Below, in pieces: positions 22,563 through 34,825 of a DNA stretch of 64,000 nucleotides (positions are counted from its first letter, which is position 1; every line of letters begins with the position of its first letter). The DNA is from Adiantum capillus-veneris (taxonomy: Eukaryota; Streptophyta; Polypodiopsida; Polypodiales; Pteridaceae). The DNA lies in contig CM043968.1 in the NCBI GenBank assembly GCA_014529385.2, forward strand, positions 131,250,018-131,314,017, written 5' to 3'. The translations under genes and the position numbers were made by a program. The notes beneath the pieces are model-generated. The model searched no databases. It was not told the DNA's origin and saw nothing but the letters and a program-made list of their open reading frames with translations.

Positions 22563-24395
22563 GACTAGCTTACTGGCAGCCAAAGAATATTTATGCAAGT
22601 AGAGAACAGGAAATCTATTAAAGAAAAGAGAAAGAAATACAACTTTGCCTCGCAGGTGGGGACAGAGGCATCCCTCTCATCCCTTCAAAAGGAAAAAAAG
22701 CTAGAGTTGTAGGCAGGCAAAAGCCATCTATGATTTCTTTGGATTACATGCAGGGGGCCATTGGCAACATCTTGCATCTGATCAATACAAGAGAGACAGT
22801 AACTTTGTTTAATTGTATGACAAAGGGATTGGAGTTGTCCTCCATTTTTGCTTGAAGATTGTTTCTATCCTCAGAGATGGCTAGCAAGCCCACAGGTAAG
22901 CCATTCTCCACATATTCCATAGTGGAATATCCATCCTGACCTTTGAACCCATTGTTTAGAGCACCAATTGAGGCTCCACTTCTTGTTTAACTTCCTTCTC
23001 AGCTACTCATCAAATTTCAATATGCAGGCGAACTTCTTGTAGGCCTTCCAAGCGTATTGTTGTAGAGAGGTTTTTTTTATGTGCTTGAAATTTAAACTAG
23101 TTTGTAGAAGCATCAGGTCATCCACCCTGCAAATAATTTCTTCAAGACAACTAGAAGAAATATTGTTCAAAGGTTAGAAATCTGGATAGGGGTTAGTCAT
23201 GTTACATTTCTCTACAGATCCCCCCAGGTTCTAATCCCTGCTTTGAAACACTTGTGAGCTTTGATTGTCAGAATTTTACCAAGCTTTTTGGCAACCCACT
23301 CCAACCAAATAGAATCCTCGGTTAACATAAGGCAGTTAGACAAAATAGACTTGGGTAAGTGCAAAACCTCTCTGATGCTGAACCAAGAATTCCACACTCT
23401 AATAATGAGTTGAAAGCCTACGGGTTTGAATTTCCAGCCAGAGGAGATCGCATCCCAAAGAGAGAGATTTCTCTGAGCTTTGTAATCCTGCGCATAGAAT
23501 TAAGGAATGTGTCTTTTAATCAAACATGCCCAGAAGTCTTCACTGTCTATGGCTCTAACTATCCATTTGCCTACCATTTTGACTGCCATGTTGTCTATAT
23601 CCAGAATGCCTAAGCCTCCCCTTGTTTTGTGCTAGCAGCAAGTCTTCCAAGCAACTTTGGGAATTATAGTAAATTCCTTAGAGCCACCCCAGAGAAACCT
23701 TCTTGCCAAAGACACTACTTGCTTGAGTTGGGTAGAGGTGGGCTTCCAATATGAAAGGAAAACGAAGACACTACTTGCTTGCGTTGGGTACAGCTGGGCT
23801 TCCAACATGAAACGAAAACAAAGGTCCTAGAAGCCAAAGAGGGTTGATAAGCTTGTCCCATAAACACTTTCCTTCTGATTTTGTCCATGATCCACTCCCA
23901 CCTTTGCTCCATAGTTACCTTGAACCCCATTAGGATCGCCAATAGCTTGAAGACCTAGCCATTTGATATCACTTTGCAGCCTGCATCTATGACAAAGGAG
24001 GGAGTTACCCCATTTGAAGCTTTAAAACCAGTCTTTTGATGGATAATTTGTGACCCACTAGCTTGACAAAAAATATTCAGACATTCCATGAAAGCATCAA
24101 CTGATTCATTATCTACATTAGTAAGAGCATTTGTGTCATCTGCAAACATTTGCACACAAAGATCATTTGAGGACCCAACAATCTTCATACCTGCTAACTT
24201 GCCTTCTTGCATCCTTTTCTTAACCAGCCAGCCAAATGCATCTGAGGCAATAACAAACAAGAGTGGGGCTAAAGGGGAGCTCTGCCTGATAGACCTCATC
24301 AGAATAATAACATTAGTTAACTCCCCATTCACAGATATTCTGGTAAAGGCATTTCCAAACAATACATGAACAAACTTGATGGATTTTTTGCCCAA
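22563..24395 (-). pseudogene. LINE (non-LTR) retrotransposon, 5'-truncated, copy 1
   Basis: Minus-strand coding similarity runs from 24395 down. First comes a reverse transcriptase segment (24395-23955) with SIRQSSPLAPLLF and the catalytic-type FADDT box. Next is the thumb-like FKVTMEQRWEWIMDKIRRK segment and its conserved ..RTFVFVSCWKP (23942-23715). Then a zf-RVT-like C-terminal part around 23397-23212, with WVAKKLGKILTIKAHKC. Stops and frameshifts separate these parts, so it is dead. The canonical RQG of the RT motif reads RQS here and RQG in the copy at 43691-44131. The N-terminal endonuclease region is missing. At 24395 the frame passes straight into copia protease sequence. Confidence 0.85.
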
Positions 24396-24692
24396 TCAGA
24401 TAGGAAGCGTTTTTGAAATAAGTGACCGTATTTCCATGAGGGACAGTCTCGGGAGAGGAAAACAAGTCACAATGTGAAGTAATGTGCTTTGTAACACCAC
24501 TATCAAAGTACCAAACATGTGAATGTGCAACAACTAACATACATGCATCATGATAGGAGGATCATAAGTACACACTACACTAAATACCGCATTTGCATCT
24601 ACATCAATAGCACAATCTTCATTTCTAGAAGATTTTGTGATTGCTTTATTGGTTGTAGATCAAGCCTCTTTCTTCTTGGCCTTTTTTGTCTT
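24396..24692 (-). pseudogene. Copia gag/protease fragment fused to the LINE
   Basis: On the minus strand, HSHVWYFDSGVTKHITSH (within 24540-24396) matches the protease of the copia element at 14530-14620. Upstream, 24550-24690 matches its AKEAKKKE-to-CTYNPAVHD stretch at the DNA level, but with many differences and stops. The same fusion point is present at 44131, so the chimera existed before that segment was duplicated. At 24692 it is cut and joined to the minisatellite of sub-unit A2. Confidence 0.8.
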
Positions 24693-25709
24693 CAACAGGT
24701 TATGGTTATGGTTTTGCAAATACGGTTTGACAATCAGGTTATGGTTATGGTATGGCAAGCAGGTTATGGTTATGGTTATGATTTTGCAAATATGGTTTGG
24801 CAATCACCTTATGGTTAAGGTATGGAAATTACGTTATGGTTATGGTATGGCAATCAGGTTATGATTATGGTTTTGCAATTATGATGTGAATATCATAACA
24901 GTTTTTGAGTTATGTTACATTTATGGTTTAAGAATCTTCTTGTCATTATGGTTACGGTTTTCAAATCATGGTAAAGTTCTCGCTTGAAATGTTCATAATG
25001 TTATACTTGCGGTTTTCAAGTCATGTTTTACTTATGGTCGGAAAATCTTCATGTCAATGTGCCTACGGTATCAGTTCCTAGCCCTCTCTATCCAGAAAAG
25101 TTTTTGTAGGTTTTGGCATTGATACAGGTGTCAGAATGTGCCTTGCAATAGGCATCGATATGCACACTGTTATCAGTGCTGGAATGATATAACAAAAAAT
25201 GACGCTTATTTCAACGGTTATACCTACGCTCATTTCACCGTTTATTCCGATGATAAGTATACTAGCATGCATACCAACAATACGATACCGATGTTGATAT
25301 AGATGCTTATACCAGGGCTTTTGCTTCTGCAACCAAAATTATTATCATCGATACATGTGTCGATATTCGCACGACGTGTTGTAGTGCAACCAAAAAATCC
25401 CTTGATGTTGTAGCCATTTCGAATGTCTCAGTAGTGTCCTTAGGGCTACAAACTTCACCTTCATGTTACTCTAGTATAAAAACATGAGGAAATGAAGGTC
25501 CTTCATCCTCTACAACCCAAGTTGACTTGGTTCACTGATTAAGAGACCACTAGCAAGTCCTCTAATGGGGTTTGTGGCCCTGCGTTGTGGGATAGCAACA
25601 ACATTGGGAGATTACAGCTGATTGAGTAGCAAACAGACAATCCAGAGTAAAACCTGCAGGCTACAACGAGGCCTTTGCAAGTCATCCAGATTCATTGTAC
25701 ACTTTAATA

Positions 25710-25766
<57 letters not shown>

Positions 25767-27258
25767 TTGCCCAGATTATATTGTTGTGCATAATCACAAA
25801 AGGTTGATAGATGGCACAAATACTTGTTATCCAAGCCTTCACATGGACCATCGTGGTCTCTTTCTACCATGACAAAATCCATGCCGTCCCTATCACAGCG
25901 ACTCAATGTGCATCTATCAATCTGAGAGGATGGTCATCCATCATGCTTATTCGCTTCAAGGAAGAGCCCTCTTGGCTTGTCAAAGGTGGATGAATGGGTA
26001 AAGCTTCTCCTTCTAAATGATGCGCTTGGAACATGTTCAAATATCATAAGTCCCTCAAGGCTTTCTCTACAAACTCTTGCAACAACAAGCCTGCAGGTAC
26101 AGGTCCACTACAATTAGGGGGGCTCTCTTGAGGAGCCTCTACGGCATGGAGCTGAAAAATCACAGAACACTATTGGCACTCGGATCAAAGCACGAACCTA
26201 AAACTTTTACTTATTGCAAGCAGGGTACGATTTAATCGAGCTTTGATCTACAGAGTCCGACACAGGAAAAGGAGAAGCATGAATTTTGAATCCCAAGAAG
26301 CAGGATTACATACCTCAGCAAACAAGGATGGTAAGGATTAGTAGGTAGAGTAAAAAAAAGATGCACGGGTCTGGGTTGAGGCTGAGCGAGGACCGAGTCG
26401 AGAATGCGTGAGGACTTGGAGAGGATGGCTCAGCAATCAGCATGCTTAAGAGAGAGGAGTCACTAGTGCCTGGGCCTTGTGCTATGCGCATGAGATAATC
26501 ACAAGCAAGTTTGAGGCATCCTCAAAGAAGACGACTCAAGGAGTCAAAAATCAGGAGCTAGTCGTAAGTGCACTGCAAGCCTGCGAGTCACGACTCACCA
26601 CTCACGAACCTCAATTGTTGGCCGAAAAATTGAAATGCAAAATCATGAGATGCATTATTCATTAATGCAGCTCCAGTCTCCAGGGACCTGTAATCAGTAA
26701 TAAGTGAGAATACCTATACGCATACTACTAAATAGACTATACCACAAGTTCACAGTATGCATGTATATGTGTGTGTGTGTGTGTACGTGCACATGTGTGC
26801 GTGTGTGTGTATGTGACATCTTACTCCGTATACTTGGGCTTAGCCCAATACAAAAGCTTCATGGTGAAGCCTTTATGGACTATCCTAAGCTTCATTTGAT
26901 GCCTGAGATGCCAATGACGCCCAAAATGGCCTCCAATTTAAGGCCGGGGCTGGGGCCAGAGACTGGGGCGGGGGGGTTGAGTCGCAGTGATGTGGGTCCT
27001 CGAGGGACCATCTCTCCTCTTGGTCCCTTGCTGAGGTAAATCTAGAAGCACTTTTTGCACATTGCTCTTTGGTAGACCGTCTCCTTTTGGATCCCTATTG
27101 AGATGCAACCATTTCTCCTTTTGGTCCCCTATTGAGATAGGTCTAGAAGCACTTACCTATATCCTAACTCATGTTCCTCTTTTACCTTCCCATATTAAGT
27201 GATTAATTTAATATGTGAAAATCATTTGGAAAAGTTAGATATTATATTATATGACAAT
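24693..27258. repeat. Higher-order repeat, sub-unit A, copy 2 (left-truncated)
   Basis: It begins abruptly inside the minisatellite, at the position matching ~9708 in A1, directly after copia DNA. From there it follows A1 nearly base for base, through the CT run at 25715-25762, the GT run near 26768-26815 and the GC-rich end near 26940-26980. Confidence 0.85.
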
Positions 27259-28789
27259 GAGGGTGACATCCTCTATATATGTAATTTTTTGTAGTTGTGG
27301 TCATGTTGATACAGTTGTGCTCATTCATTGTATACATGTACAATTTGACGTTTATGTTTATGGTTTTTCATTTAGTTTACGATTATGATTATGATATGGC
27401 AATTAGGTTATGGTTATAGTTTTGCAATTATGGTATGACAATCACGTTATGGTTATGGGTTTGCAATTATGGTATGGAAATCATGTTATGGTTTTGGTAT
27501 GGCAAGCAGGTTATGGTTATGGTTTTGCAGATATGGTTTGGCAATTAGGTTATGGTTATGGTTTTGGAATTATAGTACGGCAATCATGTTATATGGAAAA
27601 CAGGTTATGGTTATGGTTTTGCAAATATGGTTTGACAATCAGGTTATGGTTATAGTTAGGGTTATGGTATGGCAAGCAGGTTATGGTTATGGTTTTGCAA
27701 ATATGGTTTGGCAATCACGCTATAGTTATGGTATGGCAATCAGGTCATGGTTATGGTTTTGCAATTATGTTGTGAATATCGTAACAGTTTTTGAATTATG
27801 GTACATTTATGGTTTAAGAATCTTCTTATCATTATGGTTATGATTTTCAAATCGTGGTACAGTTCTTGCTTGAAAACGTTCATAATGTTATACTTGCGGT
27901 TTTCAAGTCATGTTTTAGTTATGGTTAGAAAATCTTCATGTCGATGTGGCTATGGTTTGGGAGTCGAGGTTATGGTTATATTTTTGAAAACTTGTCATGT
28001 TTAAGCTTTTTATTTTTGGTTTTGTTATGCTTACAATTTTAATCATTTGTATTGAATGTACCTCTCGCTCTTCAGCGTCAAACTTTAGGTGGAGTGCGGT
28101 TGCTTTTGCACTCTTCCTTTAGGAAGAGAGGGTTGGTTCCTGGTGTTATAGTACATGCAGCATCAGTTCCCAGTCCTCTCTGCCCAGAAACAATTTTGTA
28201 GGTTTTCGTGCCAGTACAGGTGTCAGAATAGTCTAGATCTGGTATATCCCTTGCAATAGGCGTCGATATGCACACTATTATCAGCATTGGAATGAAAAAA
28301 AAAATTGCCGCTTATTTCAACGGGTATACCTACGCTGATTGCACTGTTTATTCGGATGATAAGTATACTCGCGTTCTCATACCAACAATACGATAACGAC
28401 GTTGATATCGACGCTTATACAGGGCTTTTTATTCTTAAAAAAAACTTATTGTTGTCGATACACGTGTCGATATTCATGCGACGTGTTGTAGTGCAACCAA
28501 AAAAGCGCTTGATGTTGTAGCCATTTCAAATGCCTCAGTAGTGTCCTTAGGGTTGCAAACTTCACCTTCATGTTACTGTAGTATGAAAACACGAGGAAAC
28601 AAAGGTCCTTCATCCTCTACAACCCGAGTTGACTTGGTTCACGGATTAAGAGACCAGTAGCAAGTCCTCTAATGGTGGTTGTGGCCCTGCATTATGGGAC
28701 AACAACATCATTAAGAGATTAGAGCTCATTGAGTAGCAAACATACAATCTAGAGTAAAACCTGCACGTTGCAACGAGGCCTATGCAGGT

Positions 28790-28820
<31 letters not shown>

Positions 28821-30000
28821 CATATTATATTGTTGTGCATAATCACAAAAGTTGATAGATGGCACAAATACCTATTATACAAGCCTTCATATGAACCATC
28901 GTTGTCTCTTTCTACCATGACAAAATCCATGCAGTCGAGAATGCATGAGGACTCAGGAGAGGATGGCTCAGGAATCAGCATGCTTGAGAGAGAGGAGTCA
29001 CTAGTGCCTGGGCCTTGCTCTATGCACATGAGATAATCACCAGCAAGCAAGGAGCTCGAGCATCCTCGAAGAAGACGGCTCAAGGAGTCAAAAATCAGGA
29101 GTGAGTGGCAAGTGCACTGCGAGCCTGCGAGTCACGACTCACCACTCACGAACCTCAATGGTTGGCCGAAAAATTAAATTGCAAAATCATGAGACGCATT
29201 ATTGATTAATGCTCGAGCCTCCAGGACCTGTAATAAGTAATAAGTGAGAACACCTATATGCATACTACTAAATAGACTATACCACAAGTTCACATTATGC
29301 ATGCATATGTGTGTGTGTGTGTGCGCGCGCGCGTGTGTGTCACCTTACTCCTTATACTTGCGCTTAGCCCAATACAAAAGCTTCATGGTGAAGCCTTCAT
29401 GGACCATCCTAAGCTTCATTTGATGCCTAAGATGCCAATGACGCCCAAAATGGCCTCCAAATTAAGGCCGGGGCTCCTCGTCATTATATGGCACGGCTCT
29501 AAGCCAGAGGGGATCTAGGGTCCAAATTTGGGGCGCGAGACGGCTTTAATCTCCGCCGTCATATCACAAAGTGAACTAGGGGTGAACTGAGGGTGAACTA
29601 AGGACGGGTAAGCTAGGGGTGGGTGAACTAGGGGTAAACTAGGGGCGCTTAAACTAGGGTATGATCATGTGCCATGCCAACATGGACAACGACACGCGCT
29701 ACCGTGGTGGTAGGGCATTCATGTGACAAGCGAGACGTCCCAGGTTCGACCCACACCCCGCAAGGCAGGTGAACTAGGGGTGAACTAAGAGTGAACTTGG
29801 GGTGCCATTTTTGGGCCGAGTTCCCTCAGTTCACCCCCTAATTCACTTTGTGATCCGACGGCAGAGATTAAAGCCGCCTTGCGTCCCCAAATTTGGGCCC
29901 TAGATCCCCCCTGGCCAGAGCCGTGCCATATAGTGACGAGGGCCGAGGCTCGGGCCGGGGCCGGGCTGAGTGGCAATGATGTGGTTCCTTCAGGGACGTG
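27259..30000. repeat. Higher-order repeat, sub-unit B, copy 2
   Basis: Uninterrupted version of B1. The site where the copia element entered B1 reads CTTATCATTATGGTTATG here (around 27825-27842), confirming ATTAT as the target. It contains the minisatellite (27375-27790), GT runs and the MITE at 29476-29941. Confidence 0.85.
29476..29941. mobile_element. 466-bp Mutator-like MITE (copy in B2)
   Basis: Same ends and same 9-bp flanking words (GCCGGGGCT, GCCGAGGCT) as the B1 copy. It is slightly shorter through loss of some internal GGTGAACTAGGG repeats. Confidence 0.88.
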
Positions 30001-30411
30001 ATTTGGAATGGGGCAACAAGGTGATATGAGATATCTTTGTGGGCTATATTGTACTTGCAAACTTCAAAGGTGCAGCCTGTAATAGGGAGTAAGCAATGAC
30101 GTGAGGGCTCGCCTCAAAGGTACTGTTGGATGCACACACTGAAATGATGTTGGTTTGCTTTTGAGCTTGCGATGAAAGAGGGATGGTGGAGCTCTGAATC
30201 CTGATGCGACTGCGACCACTAAAAAAAGAGAATTGCCTCGTGGAAAAAATGGATAGTCGATTGCTTTTCGATCATCTCCCTAGGGCCTAGGCAAGACTCT
30301 CAATTTCCAAATCATGTAGAGTCTCAGCTGCTGCGATGCATGGTACGTACGACGTGGAGCCCACAGGCACCTTTAGCTTCATCCAATGAAGCTGCGCACA
30401 TTTAAAATCAG
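30001..30411. promoter_or_regulatory. Upstream region of DUF241 copy 2
   Basis: This ~410 bp is shared by all three gene copies. It contains a short hairpin just before the gene (AGCTTCAT, loop CCA, ATGAAGCT, 30375-30393); copy 1 has the loop CGA. No convincing TATA box was found at a usual distance. Copy 1 lacks the ~16 bp GTGGAGCCCACAGGCA segment present here. Confidence 0.4.
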
Positions 30412-31587
30412 ATGGCTGTGCCCGAATCCTTTCAAGTTTCATCGCTATCTCACGCTCTCTTCTCACAACAAGCTAGACTCCAAGTGAGCGAAATGGGTTC
30501 TGGAAGCCGTCTGACTCTGCTGGTGCAGCACTCCTTCCGCAGGATCAGCAGCACAAGCACAAGTACTGCTAGCCCTCTGCCGCCGCAGCAGCAGAAACTC
30601 TACTCAGGCGCAGCAATAGGGACATGCAGCTTTGAGGCCGATCTGGCCGCACGGGCGCAGCAGCTGCAGCTGCAGACCGGCGGCGGCAGCGCCCATCTCA
30701 ACTGGCTGATAGACGCCTGTGCCTGCACGCTCGCCACCCACTCCTCCCTTGCCTCGCTCCTTATCCATACCCCCTCATCTACACAGGAACATCCTTCTCC
30801 AGATCCCTATGCACAGCTCAACTCACAATTAGCAGCTATACCTCGAGAGCGCGCAGACGAGGTGCTGAGCTTTCTCGACGTCTGCACCTCCCTCCAGCAC
30901 ATGGCTGAGGACGCTGAGCGCCAGCTAGGTCGGCTGCAGCGGGCGCTGCACATCGCGGGGCAGGCCCTGCGGATGCCTTACATGACACGCGCCAAGATAC
31001 AGGCAGCCGCCCATCGGCTCAGATCGGCCTGCCATCAGCTGGACGTCAATGCCAGCAAGCATTCCAGGGACGCAGCGCACGCTGCCCTCAAGCGATCAGT
31101 GCCCGCAGCAGCCCCTGCATTAAGCACTTCAGATCTGGCCGCCTTGGACGGCACCCTGCTCATCTCCTTGCTGGTACTTACTTCCACCCTCTCCACCTTC
31201 TCTGCTCCCACCAGCTCTGCCATGCGCAGCACGTGCAAGCTGATCGCCCGATACTGCAGCAGGGCCCGCTCAAGGGCGACAGTAGGACCACCCTTGTGGG
31301 CAGCCTCTCTGCAGCGGCTGCAGCGCGATCTCAGGCGGGAGGAGATGGGTGCTGTCTTCCTGGAGCTGCAAGGCCTTCACTCTTCCTCCGCCTCCCTCCT
31401 CGCCTCCATGACGGCTGATCAGCTAGACAGCAGGGAGGGCGTGCAGGTGATGCAGATGAGGCAGGGCGTGGATAGCCTGCGTAAGAAGGCGCAAGAAGCC
31501 CAAGCGTGTTTGTCCACGCTTCGCTCTCACCTGGCCTCCCTCTTTCAGGCGCTTCTCTCGCTCCGCCTCGCCCTCCTAGATCACTGA
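30412..31587 (+). CDS. DUF241-family plant protein, intact copy
   Basis: A single-exon gene of 391 codons. The family (Pfam DUF241, PF03087, plant-specific, biochemical role unknown) typically starts MAVSFHVRS and ends near a LLNILNH-like tail. Here the protein starts MAVPESFQVSSLSH and ends SLRLALLDH, with the same spacing and an amphipathic, Leu/Ala/Arg-rich helical body. A low-complexity Ser/Thr stretch (ISSTSTSTAS) follows near residue 45. An early LNWLIDACACTLATHSSL helix and a central RLRSACHQLDVNASKHSRD helix are visible. No signal peptide or membrane segment is seen. Codons are GC-rich compared with the AT-rich surroundings, as in a true gene. It is the only copy of three without a break. 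Family assignment rests on remembered end motifs. Confidence 0.8.
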   Translation: MAVPESFQVSSLSHALFSQQARLQVSEMGSGSRLTLLVQHSFRRISSTSTSTASPLPPQQQKLYSGAAIGTCSFEADLAARAQQLQLQTGGGSAHLNWLIDACACTLATHSSLASLLIHTPSSTQEHPSPDPYAQLNSQLAAIPRERADEVLSFLDVCTSLQHMAEDAERQLGRLQRALHIAGQALRMPYMTRAKIQAAAHRLRSACHQLDVNASKHSRDAAHAALKRSVPAAAPALSTSDLAALDGTLLISLLVLTSTLSTFSAPTSSAMRSTCKLIARYCSRARSRATVGPPLWAASLQRLQRDLRREEMGAVFLELQGLHSSSASLLASMTADQLDSREGVQVMQMRQGVDSLRKKAQEAQACLSTLRSHLASLFQALLSLRLALLDH

Positions 31588-31849
31588 TCATCAAGGAGCC
31601 AGCAGCCCCCAATTTTGCCCGCTAGCTCACCTGCACCATGAGCTACAGCCCGCTACACTCATGTACACCAGAGTAGGCACTTTCCTCTTCTAATTGAATA
31701 TAATTGAGGCTTCTAATTGAATATAATTGAGGCTTGTACAAAATATTTCACGTGTCAAAAGCAACATTAATATACTTTAGCCTGTCTCGCTGTCAACACT
31801 GCTAACAAAAAAAAGCCATCTTTAAAACCTCGTTCTGCAAGTTGAACTA
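31588..31849 (+). other. 3' flank of DUF241 copy 2 (probable 3' UTR)
   Basis: Contains a 21-bp tandem duplication (TTCTAATTGAATATAATTGAGG at 31687-31728) absent from copy 1. The same flank is found, diverged, at 55444-55720, where no gene precedes it. AATATAATTG may act as a weak polyadenylation region. Confidence 0.5.
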
Positions 31850-32644
31850 GCTTACTGGCAGCCAAAGAATATTTATGCAAGTAGAGAAAAGGAAGTATAT
31901 TAAAGAAAAGAGAAAGAAATACAACTTTGCCTCGCAGGTGGGGATAGAGGCATCCCTCTCATCCCTTCAAAAGGAAAAAAAGCTATAGTTGTAGGCAGAC
32001 AATCCATAATTAATCTCCCTCTAGAGTAGATCTTAAGCATAAGATCCTTCCAAAGATGCCATCTATGATTTCTTTGGATAACATGCAGGGGGCCATTGGC
32101 AACATCTTGCATTTGATCAATACAAGAGACACACTAACTTTGTTTAATTGTATGACAAAGGGATTGGAGTTGTCCTCCATTTTTGCTTGAAGATTGTTTC
32201 TATCCTCAGAGATGGCTAGCAAGCCCACAGGTAAGCCATTCTCCACATATTCCATAGTGGAATATCCATCCTGACCTTTGAACCCATTGTTCGAGCACCA
32301 ATTGAGGCTCCACTTCTTGTTTAACTTCCTTCTCAGCTACTCATCAAATTTCAATATGCAGGCGAACTTCTTGTAGGCCTTCCAAGCATATTGTTGTAGA
32401 GAGGTTTTTTTTATGTGCTTGAAATTTAAACTAGTTTGTAGAAGCATCAGCTCATCCACCCTGCAAATAATTTCTTCAAGACAACTAGAAGAAATATTGT
32501 TCAAAGGTTAGAAATCTGGATAGGGGTTAGTCATGTTACATTTCTCTACAGATCCCCCAAGGTTCTAATCCCTGCTTTGAAACACTTGTGAGCTTTGATT
32601 GTCAGAATTTTACCAAGTTTTTTGGCAACCCACCCCAACGAAAT
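31850..32644 (-). pseudogene. LINE 3' part, copy 2, cut by the CACTA element
   Basis: Matches 22563-23310 (zf-RVT region and 3' end of the LINE) with few differences, plus ~55 bp (32010-32065) that copy 1 lacks. It stops at CCCCAACGAAAT, where the CACTA element begins. The remainder of this LINE continues at 42935. Confidence 0.85.
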
Positions 32645-32646
32645 TA

Positions 32647-32830
32647 CACTGGGTTTTAGCGACGGAAATACACTGGGTTTTTATAACCCCCGGCGTCGCT
32701 AAAACCGTCGCTATATAGCGACGGTCATAGCGACGGTTATAGCGACGCTCTCACAGATGTCTATAGTGACGCTCCAGAGTCATAAATAGTGACGCCCGAG
32801 AGAATGTTTTTTTGGTGACAGGGCATTGAA
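32647..32830. repeat. CACTA left terminal and subterminal repeats
   Basis: The motif ACACTGGGTTTT occurs twice (32646 and 32670), followed by several copies of TAGCGACGGT and GCGTCGCTA in both orientations to about 32795. Such dense short repeats near CACTA ends are known to bind the transposase. Confidence 0.75.
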
Positions 32831-33175
32831 TGCCCTGGCACCCATGAACCATATTGTACTTGATTCACTTTTTAAAAAAAGTGCAAGGGTAGATAATAGA
32901 CCCAAAATAGTCACCCACAAGACGCATTGTTTGCAAAATTGACAAGCGTAAAATTGACAATTATACACATCATAGGCAAAATGAATTGATTGGCAAATGT
33001 AATAATGACAATTGTACAACATCATAGGCATAAAGAATTGATTCGCAAAATGAACTGCGGTGACAAATGTAATAATATACATGGTTCAAAAAGACGTATG
33101 AAATCCGTCTCATGATACATAAGCTATGAGAAACCCTAAACTAATGCTACCTAACTACGGCTAAACTGACGTCGT

Positions 33176-34485
33176 CTAGTCAGATGTCTCATCGCGTCCA
33201 AGCGGCGTATCTGTCGGATTCTGCAAAAAAAGACAATAAGACAGCTTTCAGTAAGTATAAACATATAACGACATTTATAAAACAATACAAAAAATAGAAA
33301 AGAGTAAATCCTAATACTAACCATGCCGCCGCGAGAACTGAGAATGTCCATCAGGGCGTTTAAGCCCTTCCTGCCTGCGTACTCGCGCTCGTACGGTGTG
33401 GGATCACGTCGTGTCATCGACCACTGTCAAAACATACAAAGATTTTATTATGTTAGAATTAAAAAACTCATAAACCCTAAACTATCGAACATAAAGAGCA
33501 ATGCGAAAACACTTACAAAATCGGCCTCAAATGATGCCCATCCACCGCTCCTCAAGTGGTGCGAGCTCCCTGCCTCTACTCGCGCTCTGGCTGCATCCTT
33601 TTGTTGCTTCCACTTGTCGGGATTCTCGCGCGCTGCTTTCTTCGCATTCTTCCAATCTTCTTTGGCCAGCCAATGTGGCCTGTTCCACCCATGCTTGATT
33701 GCTTTTTGCACTTCGGAACGCTTGTGTTTGTAGTATTCGCGCATTCGAATCTTCATCAGGTCTTCATTGAAGCGCTGATCCCGTGTTGGAATGGGAAACT
33801 CATCATGAAGTATGCTGATGACTCTGGCTTTTAAATCACTTGGTACTTCACTCCATTTGTTTAGTATGTAGTGTCTAAACAGCTGAGAGCAAAGACCACG
33901 CATGCGCGAGATCACCTTCTTGCCGTCATCATCCATGATGATGCCGCCGCTGAAGTCGATGGAGTAAGGCAAGCCCTCTGGCCGATGACGCGTGAACCTG
34001 GGTGTCCCGGCAGGGGTCTCTAGCGGTGTGTCGATGGGGGTACGGACGTCAGGTGTCTCCACCGGTATCTGGGCCCCGAAGCGAGGAGTGTCGAGTGGGG
34101 TGGCTCCTGGCGGAGTAGGTAGAGGTGTGTAGCTGCTAGGAACAGTCAGCCGCACAAAACCTGGCGTAGATGGAGATGCTGTGGCTGATGTGGGGGCGGG
34201 CAAAGAAGGGGAGGGTAAAGAGCCTCTTCGAACACAAGGCGGTGTGGAGGCATCGGCGGCGGAATCCCCACAACAACCGCGACCGCCACCACTAGAGCGC
34301 CGGTGTCTAGACGAGTGTGAAGATCGTCTCGTCGACACCGAAGCTTTGGAGCGCACCGAATGCTCCGAAAGAGAGGCAGATGCGGATGGAGTAGGAACGC
34401 GCGATGATGCGCCACAGCGATGACGGTCCACGTACCACTGTCTCTGCTACGGTGACAAAGAAGAAATAAACTCCTCATCATCCAT
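33176..34485 (-). pseudogene. CACTA ORF2, Transposase_24-like, three exons
   Basis: A clean three-exon model can be read: exon 1 to 33517 (donor GTAAGT), exon 2 33423-33322, exon 3 33220-33176, all phase 0, with AG acceptors. Order: Ser/Arg/Pro-rich N-terminus with GGGRGCC; a TP-rich repeat region (LPTPPGATPLDTPRFG and similar); then the conserved block with FSGGIIMDDDGKKVISRMRG, LFRHYILNKWSEVPSD, a WKNAKKAARENPDKW segment and SSHHLRSGG. The last block is typical of Transposase_24 (PF03004), a partner protein of En/Spm elements. The probable original start is ATG 34485 (MDDEEFISS), but a TAG at 34449-34447 (codon 13) closes it. A downstream ATG at 34431 leaves 353 codons. Likely a defective or shortened product. 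Confidence 0.8.
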
Positions 34486-34825
34486 ACCTGCATTAAACAC
34501 ACGAATATTTAAACTTAATATTGAATGAGTAGAGTAGACAATGACGCAAAGACCATTAAATACAATGACGTAATGACGCATATAAATACAATGACGCAAT
34601 GAATTGAGTGATAGAAGAGGCAAGTCGAAAACTCAGAATTTTCAATCAAAAGATGTGAGCGCGAGTAGAAAAGAGCGTTATACACCATGGAAGGTACTTA
34701 GAGAGCTAGAGCTTTTACAACACGGAGCAAAATTGTTCAAATACAATATTTGTGGCTTTAAGAGATCTCTCTCTCATCCTCGCATAACTCAGCATAACTT
34801 CCTATATCTATATAGAGCTCTTCGT

